Source: DATGXB01 sp035298905 (GTDB lineage: Bacteria > Cyanobacteriota > Cyanobacteriia > Cyanobacteriales > Nostocaceae). From it: a DNA stretch of 64,000 nucleotides. Below, piece after piece: positions 17,894 to 26,943 of the stretch. The notes below the pieces were generated by a model, which was not told where the DNA came from, did not search any database, and saw nothing but the letters and a program-made list of their open reading frames with translations. Within the stretch, counting starts at the first letter, position 1; the number at the start of each line of letters is the position of its first letter. Both the position numbers and the translations under genes were made by a program. The stretch spans positions 9,209-73,208 of the forward strand of contig DATGXQ010000467.1 in the NCBI GenBank assembly GCA_035298905.1. Reading direction: 5' to 3'.

Positions 17894-18139
17894 ATGACAA
17901 ATCTATTACAACAAGCTTTTGCTGCTGTCTCCAAGTTACCCGAAGCTGAACAAGATGCTATAGCTCAAGTTATTTGGGAACAATTAGCTAAACGTCATCA
18001 CTTACCGCATCAAACACCCATAGATTTTATGCAATTTGCGGGTATTGCAAATAGCGAAGAAGCTATGCTATTAGAAACGCTCGAAAGTGAAATTTACGAA
18101 CAGCGACTTTTAGATTTACAAAGACAAATTGAACTGTGA
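17894..18139 (+). CDS. Putative antitoxin of a VapBC-type pair
   Basis: An 81-residue protein whose start (LLQQAFAAVSKLPEAEQDAIA) resembles the addiction-module antitoxin families that precede PIN toxins in cyanobacteria. It overlaps the toxin start by four bases (GTGA), which indicates translational coupling. The C-terminal half (SEEAMLLETLESEIYEQRL) would be the toxin-binding tail. DNA-binding autoregulation is likely by analogy. Confidence 0.8.
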   Translation: MTNLLQQAFAAVSKLPEAEQDAIAQVIWEQLAKRHHLPHQTPIDFMQFAGIANSEEAMLLETLESEIYEQRLLDLQRQIEL

Positions 18140-18546
18140 AAAAATCTTTGCTAGACACTAACATCTTATCTTATTTCTTGCGGGGTGAAACAAGAGTTGT
18201 AACAAAACTCCGTGAATATCAACAGTTTCATAGTTACTTGACTTTTTCTATTCTCACTTACTACGAGATTAAAAGCGGCTTGCTTTACAAAGATGCACGC
18301 AATCTTCTGCAAAAATTTGAAATCCTCGCTAATAGTAGTGAAATTTTGCTACTTGATGTAGAAACAGCTAATATTGCAAGTTTTATCTACACAGACTTAC
18401 GACAAAAAGGTTTATTAATTCCTCCAATGGACTTACTAATTGGAGCATCAGCAATTCGACATAAGTGTATTTTAATTACTGCAAATGTCAAACACTTTCA
18501 AAATATTCTTAATTTAGAATATGAAAATTGGACAGCAGAGAGTTGA
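18136..18546 (+). CDS. vapC: PIN-domain toxin (VapC family)
   Basis: A 136-residue PIN-domain ribonuclease. The acidic metal-binding residues are present: Asp7 in LLDTNILS, Glu44 in YYEIKSG and Asp99 in PPMDLLIGA. The family's C-terminal pattern ITANVKHF also fits. The start is GTG at 18136, overlapping the antitoxin stop. Toxins of this class usually cut tRNA or rRNA; the target here is unknown. Confidence 0.88.
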   Translation: MKKSLLDTNILSYFLRGETRVVTKLREYQQFHSYLTFSILTYYEIKSGLLYKDARNLLQKFEILANSSEILLLDVETANIASFIYTDLRQKGLLIPPMDLLIGASAIRHKCILITANVKHFQNILNLEYENWTAES

Positions 18547-18557
18547 TTATTTTGAAC

Positions 18558-19742
18558 CTAAAACACCCCTACTTTATCCACCTTTTCCCAAGGTAAATCT
18601 AGGTCACTTCTACCGACATGACCATAGGCTGCTAACTTACGATAAAAACCACCTTTAGATTGAGAAGGTAAATATCTTAAATCGAATTGTTTGATAATTC
18701 CTGCTAACCGAAAATCAAAATGTTTCTCTAAAATTGTCGTAATTTCCTCATCAGAAATCTTCCCCGTACCAAAAGTTTCTACTTGCACACTCACGGGTCG
18801 AGAAAGTCCAATAGAATAACTTAATTGTACTTCACATTCATCTGCTAATTTCGCCGCTACTATATTTTTGGCAGCATATCTAGCAGCATACGCACCAATT
18901 CTATCAATTCTTACTGGGTCTTTACCACTTAAAGCTGAACCGCTATGTTTAGAATATTCCCCATAGGTATCTATCGCATTTTTCCTACCAGTTAAACCGG
19001 AGTGAGTAGCGGGACCACCGACTATAAATTGTCCGTCGGGATTAATAAATATTCTAGTATTTTTATCTGGCTTAATTTGTTCATTTTCAAAGACAGGATT
19101 AATTACTGTTTCTCGAATATCATCCCGTAATTCTTGTAAAGTAGGTTTTCCGGGTTTGTTTTGACTAGCCAGAACTGTAATACTATGGATTCTATGCGGT
19201 TTTCTATTTTTATATTCTACCCCGACTTGAGTTTTACCGTCTGGTGTCAGATAAGATAAAATATTTTGTTTTCTCACTTCACTTAATCTTTTTGCTAATT
19301 TATGTGCCAACCAAATTGGTAAAGGCATTAATGTATAGGTTTGATTACAAGCAAAACCAAAAACTGTTGCTTGGTTAGTAACGGTAATTTTTTCTATTTC
19401 CGCATCTGAGAGTTTTTTCTCATCAAATTTGCGAGTTTGTTCACTAGGTAATTCTGTTAAACTAGTCAAAATACTACAATTTTTGCCATTAAATTCTGTT
19501 TCTCGATAACCAACTTGTTCTATTACCTGTCTCGCTATATTAGTAAAATCTACATTAGCATTAGGTTCAAATCTGGCAGATAAAAATACTATTCCTGTAG
19601 AAACGGCACATTCTGTTATAATTCTGGCGTAGGGGTCTTGTTGTAAGAAACGGTCTACAATGGCATCACTAATTTGGTCACAAAGCTTATCAGGATGCCC
19701 TTCTGTTACCGATTCCGATGTTAACATGAAATCCTTTTTCAT
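18558..19742 (-). CDS. metK: Divergent S-adenosylmethionine synthetase (MetK paralogue)
   Basis: A 394-residue protein with full-length MetK architecture. The GHPDK motif with the catalytic His (His16) and Asp18, LMPLPIWLAH, GLTGRK and SGKDP are all conserved. Two of the four active-site aspartates known from E. coli MetK are changed: the position of Asp118 is Asn123 here (VTNQA instead of GDQG), and that of Asp238 is His247 (GGPATHSGLTGRK). The Lys269 position reads Arg. The sequence also differs widely from the usual cyanobacterial MetK, so this is probably a second, transferred copy. It lies 56 bases after a P-type ATPase gene on the same strand. It could be active with altered kinetics, or have another role. 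Confidence 0.85.
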   Translation of the reverse strand: MKKDFMLTSESVTEGHPDKLCDQISDAIVDRFLQQDPYARIITECAVSTGIVFLSARFEPNANVDFTNIARQVIEQVGYRETEFNGKNCSILTSLTELPSEQTRKFDEKKLSDAEIEKITVTNQATVFGFACNQTYTLMPLPIWLAHKLAKRLSEVRKQNILSYLTPDGKTQVGVEYKNRKPHRIHSITVLASQNKPGKPTLQELRDDIRETVINPVFENEQIKPDKNTRIFINPDGQFIVGGPATHSGLTGRKNAIDTYGEYSKHSGSALSGKDPVRIDRIGAYAARYAAKNIVAAKLADECEVQLSYSIGLSRPVSVQVETFGTGKISDEEITTILEKHFDFRLAGIIKQFDLRYLPSQSKGGFYRKLAAYGHVGRSDLDLPWEKVDKVGVF

Positions 19743-19798
19743 AAACCCTCATTCTTTCTCTGCGTACCTTTGCGCTAACCTCTGCGTTACTCTGCGTT

Positions 19799-22792
19799 TC
19801 ATCCTTCCTTTTTCGTCGGTAGGTAAATTGATTTAGTCGATTCATTAACTAATAACGGCAATATAGCACCCCCACTAATTACAGCTAAATCCACCATATT
19901 TAAAGGTGTAAGCTTTAAAAGCCGCCGCAAAGGTGGGAACCCAATAGCTAAAACTTGCAAAGCAAAAGAACCAACAATGGCCGCATTTAAGTAACGATTA
20001 GATGGTAATTTCTCTTGATTAAAAATACTATGTTTTTCAGAACGACAGCTAATAGTATGTAACAGTTGCCCAGATGTTAAAGTTAAAAAAGCCACCGTGC
20101 TGGCATTGGCCCCCATGCCATATTTAGATAAGCCGTAACCATAAGCAGCTAAAGTGCCAGTAGATAATAAACTCGATTCAAAAAAGATTCTCCCAAAGTC
20201 GGATTTTTTAATAATTGGTTGTTCTGGGTTGCGGGGTGGTTGAGTTAAAATATCCGGTTCAGGTGCTTCCATTGCTAAGGATAAACTGGGGAAAATATCG
20301 GTAATTAAGTTTAACCATAATAGTTGTAAAGCGTTCAAAGGTTCACCCAAAGCTAAGGCTGTAGCGATGGTCATGACCATAATTTCGCTGAGATTTGTAG
20401 AGAGAAGAAAATGTACAGATTTTCTAATATTGTTATAAATTGTTCTACCCCGACTGACAGCAATAATCATTGTTTCGATTCTGTCATCTTCTAAAATGAT
20501 GTCTGCAACTTCTCGCGCTACGTCTGTTCCTCCTTTACCCATAGCCACACCAACTTGGGCTGCTTTTAGTGCTGGTGCGTCGTTAATACCATCGCCGGTC
20601 ATGGCTACGACTCGACCAGATGCTTGCAAGGCTTGGACTATTTGTAGTTTATTGCTGGGACTGATGCGGGCAAATACGTCCACTTTGTTGCTGAGTGCGG
20701 CTAATGCTTGGGGGGTGAGGTTATTGATATTGGAAGAGTCGAGAATCTCAACTTGGGTATGTCGATTTAATTCTAACTCTTTGGCGATCGCATAAGCTGT
20801 AGGACTTTGATCACCGGTAATCATTACTGTATCAATTCCCGCAGTATGAAAATCAGTAATTAGGTCTTTAGCACCTGTTCTAATGGGGTCGGCCATCCCT
20901 ACTAAGCCTAACCAAATTAAATCTGACTCATGGTTGCTATCAGGTTCAACGGCGGGACTATAAGCTATACCTAATACCCGCAATGCTTTCCCCGCTAAAC
21001 GGTCATTTTCTATTTCTATTATCCTTCGGTCTTCGTCGGTAAATGGCACAACTCGGCCATGTTTCATCCAGCTATGGCAAAGCTGCATTACTTCTGCGGG
21101 GTTGCCTTTGACTGCAACCATCTGTTGACCGCTATCTGTTTGATGAATTGTACTCATCAAATTACGGTTTTCTGACCTTAAATTAGTTTGCAGTAAAGGA
21201 TATTTTTCTCTTAAATTAATAACATTGACACCTGCATTTATGGCCATGTAAATCAGGGCGTTTTCTGTAGCTGAACCTGTGACAAGAAATTCACCATTAT
21301 TATCAGAACTAACTAGACTTTCGTTACAAAGTACAGAAATATGTATGAGTTGAATTAATTCATTATAGGTATATGGATTAATTTTTGTTTCCCCATTAAT
21401 AAATTCATTTTCAGTAACTTGGAGATGTTGATTATTAATAGTAATCTCCACCACTGACATTTTATTTTCTGTTAAAGTGCCAGTTTTATCCAGGCAAATA
21501 GTTTGTACAGAACCCAATGCTTCCACAGCATTTAAACTGCGGACAAGGACATTATTTTTCCGCATATCGCGGATACCTAAAGCTAGGGTAGTAGTAGCAA
21601 CGGTTGGTAAACCTTCAGGAACTGCGGCTACCGCTAAAGAAATGGATGATTGCAACATGGCTAATAAGCCATAACCACGCCACACACCTAAGCTAAATAC
21701 TACACCACAAATTCCCATACTGAGAAAGACTAATTGACTGCCAACTTGGTCAAGTTGCCTAGATAAAGGGGTCTCCATTGCCGCAGCTTCATCAACTAGC
21801 TGGTGAATTTTCCCCATTTCTGTGTATTTTCCTGTAGCTACCACTACAGCAATACCTTGTCCACTGGTAACAAATGTACCTTTATACACCATATTCAGGC
21901 GATCGCCTAATGGCACATCTACCCCTGTCAAAATCTGCGAATTTTTAGTAATAGGAATACTTTCCCCAGTTAAAGCAGATTCATCAATACTTAAATTATC
22001 AGCCTCAATTAATCTAGCATCGGCAGTAACAAAATTACCAGGTTTTAATAATAAAATATCCCCGACTGTTACATTTTCGGTAGGAATTTCTAAAGCTTGA
22101 TTATCTCTAATTACCCAAGTTAATTTCTCCTCTCGATGTCGCAAGGAATTAATAATTTTTTCTGATTGACTTTCGGTAGTATAACCAATAGCTGCATTCA
22201 AACAAACTACACCTAAAATTACGACAGCATCAACTACTCCACCAGTAAAAATAGAAATTCCTGCCGCAACTCCTAATAAAGCTACAGGCAAGGATGTAAA
22301 CTGGTCAATAATCATACTTAAATGAGAACGTGTTGCTGTCGCTGTTAATTCATTACGTCCATATTTACTCAAGTTCAGGGTAGCAGATGCACTAGATAAA
22401 CCCGAATTTGCGGAAGTATCTAAAGTTTGAATAATATTATTTACAGGCGTTAAATGCCATGAAGATTCTGTTAGTTGATTTGTAGGGACGGCTATCTGGT
22501 TACTTTTCGATGTTTTGGCGATTTTGGCTGGATTGTCTGCTTGATTAGATAGGACTTGCTGCTGATAACTAAGTAATGTCTTTTCAATTAAAGATGCAAT
22601 GTGCTGAGGGCTATTTTCTGGTTGAAAAATAACCAGAATATTTTTAGTTAAAATATTGACAGAAACATTAATTATCTCTGGAAAATTAGAGAGCGATCGC
22701 TCCAAATATTTTTTCAGAGATGGTGAACGATAGAGTTGATTAATTTTGTATCTAGCTCTCCCTTTAACCTGTGTATGTATTGCCTGAATCAC
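19799..22792 (-). CDS. P-type cation ATPase with N-terminal HMA-like domain
   Basis: A 997-residue pump. Residues 1-75 form a metal-binding-like ferredoxin fold (KGRARYKI, NVSVNILTKNILVIF) without the CxxC metal motif. The rest is a P2-type ATPase: TGES (275-278), PEGLP (392-396), phosphorylation Asp435 in DKTGTLT, TGDGINDAP and C-terminal membrane helices. The start is GTG at 22792, inside the preceding gene (29-base overlap). The combination of HMA-like head and P2-type body resembles CtpI-like pumps; the ion is unknown. It is in an apparent operon with a DUF5132-like protein upstream and a variant MetK downstream. Confidence 0.92.
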   Translation of the reverse strand: MIQAIHTQVKGRARYKINQLYRSPSLKKYLERSLSNFPEIINVSVNILTKNILVIFQPENSPQHIASLIEKTLLSYQQQVLSNQADNPAKIAKTSKSNQIAVPTNQLTESSWHLTPVNNIIQTLDTSANSGLSSASATLNLSKYGRNELTATATRSHLSMIIDQFTSLPVALLGVAAGISIFTGGVVDAVVILGVVCLNAAIGYTTESQSEKIINSLRHREEKLTWVIRDNQALEIPTENVTVGDILLLKPGNFVTADARLIEADNLSIDESALTGESIPITKNSQILTGVDVPLGDRLNMVYKGTFVTSGQGIAVVVATGKYTEMGKIHQLVDEAAAMETPLSRQLDQVGSQLVFLSMGICGVVFSLGVWRGYGLLAMLQSSISLAVAAVPEGLPTVATTTLALGIRDMRKNNVLVRSLNAVEALGSVQTICLDKTGTLTENKMSVVEITINNQHLQVTENEFINGETKINPYTYNELIQLIHISVLCNESLVSSDNNGEFLVTGSATENALIYMAINAGVNVINLREKYPLLQTNLRSENRNLMSTIHQTDSGQQMVAVKGNPAEVMQLCHSWMKHGRVVPFTDEDRRIIEIENDRLAGKALRVLGIAYSPAVEPDSNHESDLIWLGLVGMADPIRTGAKDLITDFHTAGIDTVMITGDQSPTAYAIAKELELNRHTQVEILDSSNINNLTPQALAALSNKVDVFARISPSNKLQIVQALQASGRVVAMTGDGINDAPALKAAQVGVAMGKGGTDVAREVADIILEDDRIETMIIAVSRGRTIYNNIRKSVHFLLSTNLSEIMVMTIATALALGEPLNALQLLWLNLITDIFPSLSLAMEAPEPDILTQPPRNPEQPIIKKSDFGRIFFESSLLSTGTLAAYGYGLSKYGMGANASTVAFLTLTSGQLLHTISCRSEKHSIFNQEKLPSNRYLNAAIVGSFALQVLAIGFPPLRRLLKLTPLNMVDLAVISGGAILPLLVNESTKSIYLPTKKEG

Positions 22793-23342
22793 TATTTTGC
22801 TGCTCCTGTAAATTCACTGAAAAAGTAGTGCTAGTTACGTTTACTAATTCTGATTCACCCTCAGCATTAAGTTTGACAAAAATATCAATAGCATACCAAG
22901 CCAAAATATACCAAGGAATATCATCTAATTTCCATCCTTGTCTAATGAGTTGTCTGACTGCTAATATACCTACTCCTACAGGTAAAATCACTCGCAAATC
23001 AGCTACACCATTCGTCATTCTTGCTACATCTGTATTTAAGTCAGATAAGAGATTTAAAAAATTCTTAGCTGCATTTGTTCTACCATTTGTTGCATGAAGT
23101 TGAGATTTATATTTTTCTCTTTGTTCTTGATTACCCGTTGTTCTTTCCCATGCTTGGGTTATTTCTGACACTGCATTTTGATATCTTTCGGAAATAGCAA
23201 TACCTTCTTTAATGGTTGATTGAACTATGGGTTGTTTTACTGCTTCGGCAATAGGTAAAATTACAGGTGAAAATAGTATTGCTGTTAACCCATCAGCAAT
23301 TGTCTGTAAATTAACTGATTGTAAATTAGGTGTTGAAGACAT
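22764..23342 (-). CDS. DUF5132-like membrane-associated protein
   Basis: A 192-residue protein. The N-terminal part (FSPVILPIAEAVKQPIVQST) looks like DUF5132, a small membrane-linked domain usually encoded beside HMA-type ATPases. The C-terminal part has an amphipathic or membrane segment (VILPVGVGILAVRQLI) and ends in a polar tail. AGGAG lies 10 bases before the ATG. Its 3' end overlaps the ATPase gene by 29 bases, so the two are translationally coupled. A chaperone or regulatory subunit role is a guess from context. Confidence 0.7.
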   Translation of the reverse strand: MSSTPNLQSVNLQTIADGLTAILFSPVILPIAEAVKQPIVQSTIKEGIAISERYQNAVSEITQAWERTTGNQEQREKYKSQLHATNGRTNAAKNFLNLLSDLNTDVARMTNGVADLRVILPVGVGILAVRQLIRQGWKLDDIPWYILAWYAIDIFVKLNAEGESELVNVTSTTFSVNLQEQQNSDSGNTYTG

Positions 23343-23692
23343 TTATCAATAGCTCCTGTGCTGAGACAATCACTATAGAACTGTAGTTAAGTCTATAGCT
23401 ACTTTCATCACCCAAAAGTTACAGATGCCATGATCAGTTAGTGAGAAAAAATTCCCAATAGTTATTGTTATCTCTAGCCATGATAGACTTAAATCGATTT
23501 TTTGCACTAAGGATAATTCTTTAGTTAGAGTTTACCTAAATTTATCAATGAGAATTACACCTTTAGACATATGCAACAGAAAATAAAACAGTTAACAATA
23601 AAATTAATTACATGATTGAAAATCTGGGTCATCTGTAATGGATTGATGCTGATTTTCCAGCTTAATAAAAATTTGTCACCCCAGAAGATAAA
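23343..23692. other. Divergent promoter region, no gene seen
   Basis: About 350 AT-rich bases separate the ATPase operon from the divergent PNPOx-like gene. I see no open frame, RNA gene or strong repeat. It must hold both promoters; no convincing -35/-10 pair was picked by eye. Confidence 0.5.
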
Positions 23693-24154
23693 ATGACATA
23701 TTCTTCAGACACCAACCAACAACTTCAGCAATTAAACATCCTCCTAGAAAACGTTGACTGTGGCATGTTAACTACAGTTGATGATGATGGCAGCTTACAT
23801 AGTCGTCCTATGTCTATTTGTGGTGATATTGACCGTGATGGCGTGCTTTGGTTTTTTACTTTTGCTGATTCTCATAAAGTAGTAGAAATCGAACATTGCC
23901 AACAAGTAAACGTCAGTTTTGCTGCAACTAGTCAACAGCAATATGTTTCTATTTCTGGAACAGCAGAAATTGTGAAAGACCATCATAAGTTACAAGAAAA
24001 ATGGCAGCCAGAATTACAAACTTGGTTTCCTCGTGGATTAAATGAACCAAATATTGCTTTGCTGAAAGTAAAAATTAACAAAGCTGATTATTGGGATAGT
24101 CGCTATAGCTTTAATCCACAAAGAATCAATTTTCGTCCACTTTCGCCTATTTAA
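23693..24154 (+). CDS. Pyridoxamine 5'-phosphate oxidase-fold protein (general stress protein 26 type)
   Basis: A 153-residue FMN-binding split-barrel protein. Family features are the N-terminal GMLTTVDDDGSLHSRPMS strand pair, VLWFFTFADSHKV, and the C-terminal VKINKADYWDSR. Members bind FMN, F420 or haem and are often stress-induced; the substrate is unknown. It stands alone, divergent from the P-ATPase operon. Confidence 0.88.
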   Translation: MTYSSDTNQQLQQLNILLENVDCGMLTTVDDDGSLHSRPMSICGDIDRDGVLWFFTFADSHKVVEIEHCQQVNVSFAATSQQQYVSISGTAEIVKDHHKLQEKWQPELQTWFPRGLNEPNIALLKVKINKADYWDSRYSFNPQRINFRPLSPI

Positions 24155-24626
24155 TACCAAATCCTCATTTGAAACTCCACTTTTGCCCTAACGACTGGAA
24201 GTCGCGGCACTTTCAGCTAGATCCGCTTACGCGGACTAATCAAGGAAAAGGAGGTAACAAAACAGGATTTAGTACTATACCAATTCTCTAAAATTTAGCA
24301 ACAGATCCAAAATCAGAACCCCTTGTTAAATCTGGCTTGAGATTGCGTCGCAACCCTCGCAATGCTGCGCGATTTTGAATTTTGTTGGCGAAGCCTTGCC
24401 GAAGGCTATTTTGAATTTTGAATTAGTATTATGCCCTACTAAAAAATTTACAGCAGATTTCAGTTAAATGAGGTACAAATGTTAGGAACAAAGCCTTATG
24501 CTAAAAGACTTTCAAACCTGTTCCCTGTTAAGAGTTCCCTGTTCCCTGCTGTATGAAAAAGGCGATGATGGGCAATGGCAAGAAAAAATAGAATAGCTGG
24601 AATTTAAACTAAAAGGAAATTTAATC
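24155..24626. other. Repeat-rich intergenic region
   Basis: No gene is seen. It holds a small palindrome (TCCGC TTAC GCGGA near 24223), a GAATTTTGAATTTT-type heptamer stretch (24403-24424) and one full MITE-like element at 24449-24553. AAAGGA at 24612-24617 is the ribosome site of the following gene. Confidence 0.6.
24449..24553 (-). mobile_element. MITE-like element, 105 bp (family A, copy 1)
   Basis: Ends TACAGCAG/CTGCTGTA. The inner sequence (TTAAATGAGGTACAAA, AACAAAGCC, AGACTTTCAAACC) ends in a GTTCCCT heptamer run. It is the reverse complement of copies at 28021, 49250 and 62824. Confidence 0.75.
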
Positions 24627-25187
24627 ATGAAGAAGCAAGAAATAGTTATAGCTGCACTTTTAACAGCTAGTCTATTAGCAGCTACCTCTGGTAAAAATAT
24701 ACCGGCCACTCAGTTAAATCTCAGTTCTACTTTTTTGAGTCAAAATAGTGTTAGTCCTCAAGATAAACAATTTGTCTTGAAAGCTGCTCAAGATGGTTTA
24801 ACTGAAGTGGAATTGGGAAATTTAGCTATTCAAAAAGCAGCAAGTCCAGAAGTAAAAGATTTTGGTCGGCGGGTGGTAGAAGATCATACGCGATTAAATA
24901 ATGAACTGCAAAATTTAGCTGCTCAAAAAGGGATTAATTTACCACAAGATATAGGTGCTGAAAATAATAACACTAAAGCTGAATTAGGAAGACTTGAAGG
25001 TGCAGCTTTTGACAGAGCTTATATCAATAGAATGATAACAGAACATAATCAAGATATTGCTTTATTTCAGCGCCAAGCACGGCAAGGTAATGATCCTGAG
25101 TTGAAAAATTGGGCAGCGAGAAGCTTACCAATTTTCCAAGAACATTTGCGTTTAGCGCGTTCTATTCAAGCTAGATTCAGAGGATAA
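24627..25187 (+). CDS. Exported DUF4142 protein
   Basis: A 186-residue secreted or periplasmic protein. A signal peptide (KKQEIVIAALLTASLLAAT) is followed by the helical ferritin-like DUF4142 domain: DKQFVLKAAQDGLTEVELG, DFGRRVVEDHTRLNNEL, INRMITEHNQDIALFQ. His residues at the family's conserved places are present. The biochemical role is unknown; the family is often stress-related. It ends nine bases before the convergent fucosidase gene. Confidence 0.9.
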   Translation: MKKQEIVIAALLTASLLAATSGKNIPATQLNLSSTFLSQNSVSPQDKQFVLKAAQDGLTEVELGNLAIQKAASPEVKDFGRRVVEDHTRLNNELQNLAAQKGINLPQDIGAENNNTKAELGRLEGAAFDRAYINRMITEHNQDIALFQRQARQGNDPELKNWAARSLPIFQEHLRLARSIQARFRG

Positions 25188-25196
25188 GCCCTAGAT

Positions 25197-26639
25197 TTAC
25201 GCGGGGATCTGGCTGATTTTCAAAGTGTAAGCGGGTGATTTTTCTATCGCTGACAGATTTGGTAAGGTGATCACTAGACTATCACCGTTTTGTTGCCACT
25301 CTAGTTGACCTTTTACTCCCAACATGGCGATTTTGGTATTTTTCAACAGAGTTAGCCCTTTGATGGTTACAGTTTGACTGCTGGGGGTATTCAGCAAGAC
25401 GGCATATAAGTTGCCTTTGTTGGTGGTGTAGCGGACTTGAATACCCTCAGAGGTAACATCTGCTGATCGTTTCCAATAGCGTGAACCAAAGATGGCTTCT
25501 CCGTTGACATCTAGCCATTTACCTAACCCAAGTAAACGTTCTAATTGTGGTTGGGAAATAGAACCATCAGCACTTGGCCCGACGTTAAGTAATAAATTAC
25601 CATTTTTACTGACGACATCGACAAATAAATCAACCAATTGGTCTACAGAAATCATATTTTCATCGCTATCATTGCGATTGTAGCCAAAGGAGTAACCTAA
25701 ACCTCTTGTACTTTCCCATTTTTTGGGGTTGATTTCTTGGAGTTGAGCATATTCAGGTGTGGAAAAGTCGAAATGTAACCCTGACTGTCCACCTAAATCA
25801 AAGCGATCGTTCACTACGCCATCACGAACGTTATTATAAAAATAGGCGATAATCTGGTTAGCATTGCCAGCAGGGTAGCCCAGGTCATTCCACAAGATAG
25901 AAGGCTGATAGCGATCGATCAATTCCCGCCAGTGAGTGTTAGCATATTCCGCATAGGCAGGAGTCTGAATAATCGCCCCAATTAAACTGTTAAAATCCTT
26001 CACTGTGGTATCTTGAAAAGACCAGTCAATACCACCAGAATAGTACAAACCCATCCGCATCCCTTCTTTCCGCACAGCTTGGGTCAGTTCACCCACAAGA
26101 TCACGGGATGCTACACGTGCTGGGTTATTTGTGGTTTTACTAGGCCACAACAAGAAACCATCATGATGCTTGGTTGTTAGCACTACATATCGCGCACCGA
26201 TTTGAGAAAAGAGTTTTGCCCATGCTGATGGGTTCGACTGTTGGATACTTGTATTAAATGTAGGGATAAACTGGTCATAGGTAAAGTTTTCCCCGTAGGT
26301 AGCACGATGATAATTATAAGTATCACTACCTTCAAGTTTCATAGAGTTGTAATACCATTCAGCATAGGGGTTATGCGAAAACCAGTATTCCCAACCCTTT
26401 TCTGCAACTGTTTGACTAAACTCACCAGTTAGAGGGGCCCAAGCAGGTACAGAGTATGCACCCCAATGAACAAAAATGCCGAGTTTAGCATCTTGAAACC
26501 ATTGTGGAACTTCATGCTTTGATAGAGACTCGTTTGTTGGTTCATAAGTCTGTCGTGCTAGAACAATGGAGGAAGCTAGGCTCAAAAAGACACATAGCAC
26601 CATTGTCACCAGCATAGTAGATGCAAAGCGTTTGAACAT
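25197..26639 (-). CDS. Alpha-L-fucosidase (GH29), exported
   Basis: A 480-residue glycoside hydrolase with a signal peptide (STMLVTMVLCVFLSLASS). GH29 features are WFQDAKLGIFVHWGAYSVP near the start, VVLTTKHHDGFLLWPS, MGLYYSGGIDW and ILWNDLGYP, where Asp is at the nucleophile position, followed by NLLLNVGPSADGSI. It releases alpha-L-fucose from glycans. Export suggests use of external polysaccharide or remodelling of its own sheath. The gene stands alone. Confidence 0.93.
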   Translation of the reverse strand: MFKRFASTMLVTMVLCVFLSLASSIVLARQTYEPTNESLSKHEVPQWFQDAKLGIFVHWGAYSVPAWAPLTGEFSQTVAEKGWEYWFSHNPYAEWYYNSMKLEGSDTYNYHRATYGENFTYDQFIPTFNTSIQQSNPSAWAKLFSQIGARYVVLTTKHHDGFLLWPSKTTNNPARVASRDLVGELTQAVRKEGMRMGLYYSGGIDWSFQDTTVKDFNSLIGAIIQTPAYAEYANTHWRELIDRYQPSILWNDLGYPAGNANQIIAYFYNNVRDGVVNDRFDLGGQSGLHFDFSTPEYAQLQEINPKKWESTRGLGYSFGYNRNDSDENMISVDQLVDLFVDVVSKNGNLLLNVGPSADGSISQPQLERLLGLGKWLDVNGEAIFGSRYWKRSADVTSEGIQVRYTTNKGNLYAVLLNTPSSQTVTIKGLTLLKNTKIAMLGVKGQLEWQQNGDSLVITLPNLSAIEKSPAYTLKISQIPA

Positions 26640-26943
26640 GAAAATTATCCTAGTTAAGTGGCTATAATTAATACACAGATAAAGCTTAATATATTATTGG
26701 AAATGGTCTATGTAAATTCCCATAAAAAATTTGTTTAACTTGCCACCAATTTGCAAGTTATTAAACAACGCAGTATTGGGAAATTGTTGTTTTTAAAACC
26801 GTCAGTTTTGGGAAACAAAGCATCTACAGTTAATAAATATACAATAAAGGCGTAAATTCCTAGCAGTAGAACAATTCCAAGGTAAATTAACACATATATC
26901 TGTAATATTCCGTTACCATAGATTTGTATTTTGATATATTTCT
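26640..26943. other. Divergent intergenic region, no gene seen
   Basis: About 300 bases between the fucosidase and dus genes, AT-rich, without open frames or clear repeats. It should contain both promoters. Confidence 0.5.
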
